Of a stretch of 33,787 nucleotides of DNA, positions 30,817-33,787 are shown in pieces. Source of the stretch: Gemmatimonadota bacterium (GTDB lineage: Bacteria > Gemmatimonadota > Gemmatimonadetes > Longimicrobiales > Gaopeijiaceae); contig SLDT01000142.1 in the NCBI GenBank assembly GCA_007125125.1, forward strand, positions 1 through 33,787, read 5' to 3'. The notes below the pieces were generated by a model, which was not told the origin of the DNA, did no database searches, and was given only the letters and a program-made list of their open reading frames with translations. Numbering within the stretch: position 1 is the first letter of the stretch; each line of letters begins with the position of its first letter. A program made the position numbers and the translations under genes.

Positions 30817-31476
30817 TCAGCTGTCGTCCGCCATCCTCCTCTTCAGGGCCTCGAGCTCGAGGTCGAGATCGGAGGGCGCGCTCGAGCCCTTGGCCCCGGT
30901 CGTCCCACTGCCGTCGAGATCCATTCCCCCGAGTTCCTCCGCCGCCCCGGCGTGGGCCTCGAGGTCCCGAATGCGCTCGGCCATTCGGTCCATCTCGCCG
31001 AAGAGAGACTCCGCCTCCCTGAGCCGGGTGTGGGCCTGGGTTCGTCCGGCCGAAGCAGCGAGGGCGTCCCGTCGCAGACGGGCCTCCTTCAGGCGTTCCT
31101 GCATCGAGTCGCTCTCGGCCTGCCGCGCCCCGAGTTCCCGTTCGAGGACCTCTGCCTTCTGGGCGAGGATCGTCTTCTTCTCCAGGTGGCGCAGGGCATA
31201 GTCGCGGGCGATCCGGGCCGTCTCCTCATCTCCGATGCGGCGAGCGAGTTCCTCTCTCCGGACGCAGGTGCGCGCCTCCTCCTCCTCGCCACGAGCCTCG
31301 GCCCGGGTCCGCTCCACTTCGAGGGAGAGGCGGTCGAGCTCGGCGCGGACACCCGCGAACTCCCGCTCCATCGCTCGCAGAAGTCGATCGGCGGCCTCGG
31401 GGACCTCGTCGCGATGGAGTTCGGACTGGAAGTTGTGGACCGCCTCGCGAAACGCCTGTCGGAGGGACTCGAACAT
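30817..31476 (-). CDS. PspA/IM30-like coiled-coil protein
   Basis: The 219-aa product is almost entirely charged helix (about 1-178) with a glycine/serine linker (183-202) and a final helix DLDLELEALKRRM. The opening FESLRQAFREAVHNFQSEL, the ARIARDYALRHLEKKTILAQ segment in mid-coil and the C-terminal ELEALKRR signature resemble PspA/Vipp1 (IM30) proteins, which bind and stabilise stressed inner membranes. No membrane segment or signal peptide is present. GGTGAT just before the ATG matches the 16S 3' end. It lies 128 bp downstream of an ECF sigma gene with a perfect hairpin between, which suggests a link to an envelope-stress regulon. Similarity is of pattern rather than strong motifs. Confidence 0.65.
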   Translation of the reverse strand: MFESLRQAFREAVHNFQSELHRDEVPEAADRLLRAMEREFAGVRAELDRLSLEVERTRAEARGEEEEARTCVRREELARRIGDEETARIARDYALRHLEKKTILAQKAEVLERELGARQAESDSMQERLKEARLRRDALAASAGRTQAHTRLREAESLFGEMDRMAERIRDLEAHAGAAEELGGMDLDGSGTTGAKGSSAPSDLDLELEALKRRMADDS

Positions 31477-31510
31477 GGATCACCACGTGCCTGAGCGGGG
31501 GAACGGAACG

Positions 31511-31550
31511 TCGAAGGGAGGAAGGCTCCAGTGGGCCTTCCTCCCTTCGA
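31511..31550 (-). terminator. Perfect 16-bp inverted repeat between the ECF sigma and PspA-like genes
   Basis: Arms at 31511-31526 and 31535-31550 are exact reverse complements, with an 8-base loop. The stem contains GGGAGG. No T-run follows on either strand. It lies 54 bp after the sigma stop codon and 34 bp before the PspA-like start. It may attenuate or terminate sigma transcription, or process or stabilise a shared mRNA. Confidence 0.55.
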
Positions 31551-31604
31551 ATCTATGCAGCCTGCAACGACGCTGTCACCCCTCGCCGCCCGGCCGAACG
31601 CGGG

Positions 31605-32246
31605 TCAGTTCAGGGAGTGCTCGATGCGCTGAGCGAACGAGTTCCGCGCGCGGTGCAGCCTGCTCTTCACCGTCCCGAGGTTCACACCCGTGATCTCGGC
31701 GATCTCCTCGTAGCTCTTGCCCTCGAGCTCCCGTAGCCGGAAGACGAGGCGGTGGTGTTCGGGAAGCTCCTCGACCGTGTCCTCGACCAGCTTCCGAAGA
31801 AAACGCTTTCGGTAGAGGTCATCGGGGCGCATGCTCAGGTCTTCGAACTGCAGCGGACGATGGTCGTCGTCCCAGTTGTTCGTGAGCTTCTGGAAGAGGA
31901 CGAGCGGGCTCCGCGAGCGGTTGCGCAGCTCGTTCTTCGCAAGGTTCGACGCGATCGTGTAGACCCAGGTCGAAAACTTCTTGCTGGTGTCGAACCGATG
32001 CAGGTGGCGGGTCACCCGGATGAAAGCCTCCTGGACCAGGTCCTGGGCCCGGTCCCCATCGCCCGTCTTGCGGGTGATGAAGTGAACCAGACGGTCCCTG
32101 TATCGATTGAACAGCTCCTGAAAGGCGCCAGGGCGACCCTCCAGATGTGCCGTCACGAGCTCCTCGTCCGAAAGTTCGGCGATCGGAGCCTCATGCAGCC
32201 GGCCGACATCCACGGCCGTTCCGGTATCTTCAATGTGTTCGGACAT
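31605..32246 (-). CDS. ECF-type sigma-70 factor (RpoE-like)
   Basis: This 213-aa sigma factor has only regions 2 and 4, as in extracytoplasmic-function factors. Region 2 (about 28-110) includes AFQELFNRYRDRLVHFITRK and DLVQEAFIRVTRHLHRFD, followed by KFSTWVYTIASNLAKNELR. Region 4 (about 150-205) includes VEELPEHHRLVFRLRELEG, then YEEIAEITGVNLGTVKSRLHRAR. No anti-sigma gene is adjacent: a hairpin and a PspA-like gene follow, and an unrelated dehydrogenase gene precedes it. A promoter with a dyad at its start point lies at 32378-32418. Control may be transcriptional or through a distant anti-sigma factor. Confidence 0.95.
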   Translation of the reverse strand: MSEHIEDTGTAVDVGRLHEAPIAELSDEELVTAHLEGRPGAFQELFNRYRDRLVHFITRKTGDGDRAQDLVQEAFIRVTRHLHRFDTSKKFSTWVYTIASNLAKNELRNRSRSPLVLFQKLTNNWDDDHRPLQFEDLSMRPDDLYRKRFLRKLVEDTVEELPEHHRLVFRLRELEGKSYEEIAEITGVNLGTVKSRLHRARNSFAQRIEHSLN

Positions 32247-32377
32247 TTTGCCTGCTCATCCCCCGTTCGAGTTGAGCCTCAGGCGGCCGGCGAAGACAGG
32301 AAGGGGCGCAAGACGGAGCAGTCGTGCGCCCAGGAACCCGTCCTCGAAGCCGGCATGGTAGCCGTCTTGGAACAGAA

Positions 32378-32418
32378 TTTCGTGTACGAAACATACACAA
32401 CCAACCTTCGAACTTCAA
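32378..32418 (-). promoter_or_regulatory. Promoter of the ECF sigma gene with an operator-like dyad
   Basis: On the minus strand TTGAAG (32418-32413), a 17-base spacer and TATGTT (32395-32390) match the housekeeping promoter in 4/6 positions each. Just downstream, over the expected start point, is TTTCGT-n2-ACGAAA (32378-32391), an exact inverted repeat. The layout suggests repression at the start point. The region is AT-richer than its surroundings. Confidence 0.5.
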
Positions 32419-32445
32419 GGTCGGATCCGGAATTCGTCGGCAAGG

Positions 32446-33567
32446 TCAGACTCCTCGATGGGCGATCGGAGCCAGAACACCTGCTGCCGAGAAGCCCTCG
32501 AAGAAGGCGAGCGAGGGGTCCGGCTCGATCTCCCGGGACAGAAGGGCTTCGGCTGCTGCCGCTTCGATCTCGGCCGCAGCCGCTTCCTCGAGTTCCTCGC
32601 GGCGAGTGGCGTCAATCCCTTCTTCTTCGAGCCAGCCCTCGAAGAGTCCGATGGGGTCTCGCTTGCCCCAGCTTCGGAAGAGTTCGGGATCGAAGGTGTC
32701 GCGGGCTTCCTTTTCGTCGTGCGTCGCGTGGCCTCCCATGCGGAAGGTGCGGGCGACGACGAGCCCGGGACCCTGGCCCGAACGGGCGTGGTCCGCGGCG
32801 AGTCGGGTAGCGGCGAAGGTGTCGAGCACGTGGTTCCCGTCGGCATGCCAGGTGCGAATGCCATAGATTTCGCCCCATCGGCCGAGGTCCGCGGCCCCGT
32901 GCTGCTCCGCGGGCGTGCCGAGAGCCACCCGGTTGTCCTGGAGCACGTAGACGACCGGGAGGCTCTGGACCGCCGCGAAATTGAGGCCCTCATGGCACTC
33001 CCCGGTCTTCGTGGCACCGTCTCCGATCCAGGTAAGGGCCACGCCGGGAACTCCCCGGTTGCGGAAGGCGAGTCCGACCCCAGCCATGACGGGGACGTTC
33101 GTACCCATGTGACTGATCGGCTGGAGCACACGGCGGTCCAGGTCGCCGACGTGGAGGTCTCGGCCCCCATTCGGGCTGTCCGGTGTTCCGAGATACCCGC
33201 GAAACAGGTCCGCGAAGGGCATGCCCATCATGAAGCATGCTCCGGCGTTGCGGATCATGGGACAGACGACGTCGAGGCTGCGGTCGAGGGCATGCACGCT
33301 CCCTACCGTGACCGCCTCTTCACCGGTCCCCAGCCACGCCTTGGAAAGGACCCCCTGCCGGACCCAGCGCTTGAGTCCGATGTCGAAGAGGCGTGTTCGG
33401 AGCAGGTCCCGGTAGAGCCCTTCGAGATCTTCGCGCGAGAGCGCTTCGACCACCCGGCGTCGCTCCGGATCGTCCTCGATCCGGCGACGGGCGGCGTGGA
33501 GGAGGTCGGGATCGAGCGTCCAGTTCCGGTACTCGGGAGGGTCGTAGGCGGGGTGGCGACGCATCGC
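32446..33567 (-). CDS. 2-oxo acid dehydrogenase E1 component, alpha subunit
   Basis: This is the thiamine diphosphate-dependent alpha subunit of a pyruvate or branched-chain 2-oxo acid dehydrogenase E1, 373 aa from the ATG at 33567. The diphosphate-binding motif is clear (GDGATKTGECHEGLNFAAVQ, ending in the conserved N). The approach sequence SHMGTNVPVMAGVGLAFR and the phosphorylation-loop region ARTFRMGGHATHDEKEA are typical, and RDPIGLFEGWL near the C-terminus fits the family. The open frame runs to 33726, but the extra residues have no family similarity; GAGAAG lies just before 33567. No E1-beta gene follows; the next gene is the ECF sigma factor. Any beta subunit must lie beyond the window or elsewhere. 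Pyruvate and branched-chain substrates cannot be separated by eye. Confidence 0.9.
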   Translation of the reverse strand, partial: AMRRHPAYDPPEYRNWTLDPDLLHAARRRIEDDPERRRVVEALSREDLEGLYRDLLRTRLFDIGLKRWVRQGVLSKAWLGTGEEAVTVGSVHALDRSLDVVCPMIRNAGACFMMGMPFADLFRGYLGTPDSPNGGRDLHVGDLDRRVLQPISHMGTNVPVMAGVGLAFRNRGVPGVALTWIGDGATKTGECHEGLNFAAVQSLPVVYVLQDNRVALGTPAEQHGAADLGRWGEIYGIRTWHADGNHVLDTFAATRLAADHARSGQGPGLVVARTFRMGGHATHDEKEARDTFDPELFRSWGKRDPIGLFEGWLEEEGIDATRREELEEAAAAEIEAAAAEALLSREIEPDPSLAFFEGFSAAGVLAPIAHRGV

Positions 33568-33616
33568 TTCTCGTCTGGGCAGGAGGGGGACATCGGACGG
33601 GAGAGGAGCTGCGCGT

Positions 33617-33645
33617 AGAGTACGGCCGGGAGGGTCGATGTGCAA
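33617..33645 (-). promoter_or_regulatory. Weak candidate promoter of the E1-alpha gene
   Basis: TTGCAC (33645-33640), a 17-base spacer and TACTCT (33622-33617) on the minus strand lie about 50 nt upstream of the chosen ATG. Each box matches consensus in only three positions, so this is a placement guess. Confidence 0.25.
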
Positions 33646-33762
33646 TCGCCGGCTCCCGGCGCGGCCTCCTCGACCCATCCAGACATTGCCGCGCGGGCGC
33701 TCCGACCCGAGATTGAGCCTGAGCACGAGCGGCGTCCGGTCAAGCGGGCGCCATGGCCCGCG

Positions 33763-33787
33763 CCCCCCCCCCCCCCCCCCCCCCCCC
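33763..33787. repeat. Terminal poly-C run, probable artefact
   Basis: The window ends in 25 consecutive C residues. Such a run at a sequence end is typical of poly-G/poly-C read artefacts carried into an assembly, and no genome function is proposed. Confidence 0.85.

Noticed and set aside
1-33787. CRISPR array, insertion sequence, prophage, rRNA
   Set aside because: No repeat-spacer pattern, transposase, integrase, phage structural gene or rRNA sequence was recognised on reading both strands.

Overview
This is GC-rich chromosomal DNA from a diderm (Gram-negative) bacterium. It has an outer-membrane BamA/TamA-type beta-barrel gene, two lipoprotein genes, a TolQ/ExbB proton channel and a TonB-like domain on a BlaR1-type peptidase. 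Together with two short sigma-70 factors lacking region 1.1, the M56-TonB/BlaI pair and gene families typical of that phylum, this suggests Gemmatimonadota or a relative. That placement rests on family resemblance only; no marker gene was compared. The window is dense, mostly housekeeping, and shows no phage, IS, CRISPR, tRNA or rRNA. The last 25 bases are a pure poly-C run, probably a contig-end artefact.

Layout. 1-791: 3' part of an oligopeptide-type ABC ATPase. 788-1696: a TolQ/ExbB-like channel gene with its own promoter, a leader with mutually exclusive hairpins and a strong intrinsic terminator. 1730-4989: polA, then ssb, whose product lacks the usual acidic tip. 5069-8019 (minus): a short sigma-70 factor with a clear promoter, preceded by a BamA/TamA-like outer-membrane protein. 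8127-12665 (plus): promoter, maeB, pckA and an EVE-domain gene, a C4-to-C3 carbon module. 12637-13776 (minus): a UvrC-like GIY-YIG protein without the C-terminal nuclease. 13881-17260 (plus): an HD phosphohydrolase, a second sigma-70 factor and rsgA. 17238-20834 (minus): a four-gene cobalamin/iron-type ABC operon (lipoprotein, binding lipoprotein, permease, ATPase) with overlapping genes.

21025-26553 (plus) is a tightly overlapping cluster: flavin reductase, membrane protein with a spermidine-synthase-like domain, a fused Mre11/Rad50-like protein, and trpE. The fused protein is the most unusual object in the window. It begins as an SbcD/Mre11 phosphoesterase that keeps one metal site and has lost the ligands of the second site plus the catalytic histidine. 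It continues through a short coiled coil with a CPTC zinc-hook-like apex and ends in what looks like a degenerate SbcC/Rad50 C-terminal lobe, with no Walker A lobe. It looks like a single-chain, probably non-catalytic derivative of the Mre11-Rad50 complex.

26608-33567 (all minus): an M20 dipeptidase and a small GlsB-like membrane protein; a BlaI repressor with an M56 BlaR1-type peptidase carrying a TonB-like C-terminus, with a candidate operator in their promoter; a PspA-like coiled-coil protein and an ECF sigma factor separated by a perfect 16-bp hairpin; and an orphan E1-alpha subunit of a 2-oxo acid dehydrogenase. The BlaI/M56 pair, the ECF sigma factor and the PspA-like and GlsB-like proteins suggest an envelope-stress theme in this last third.
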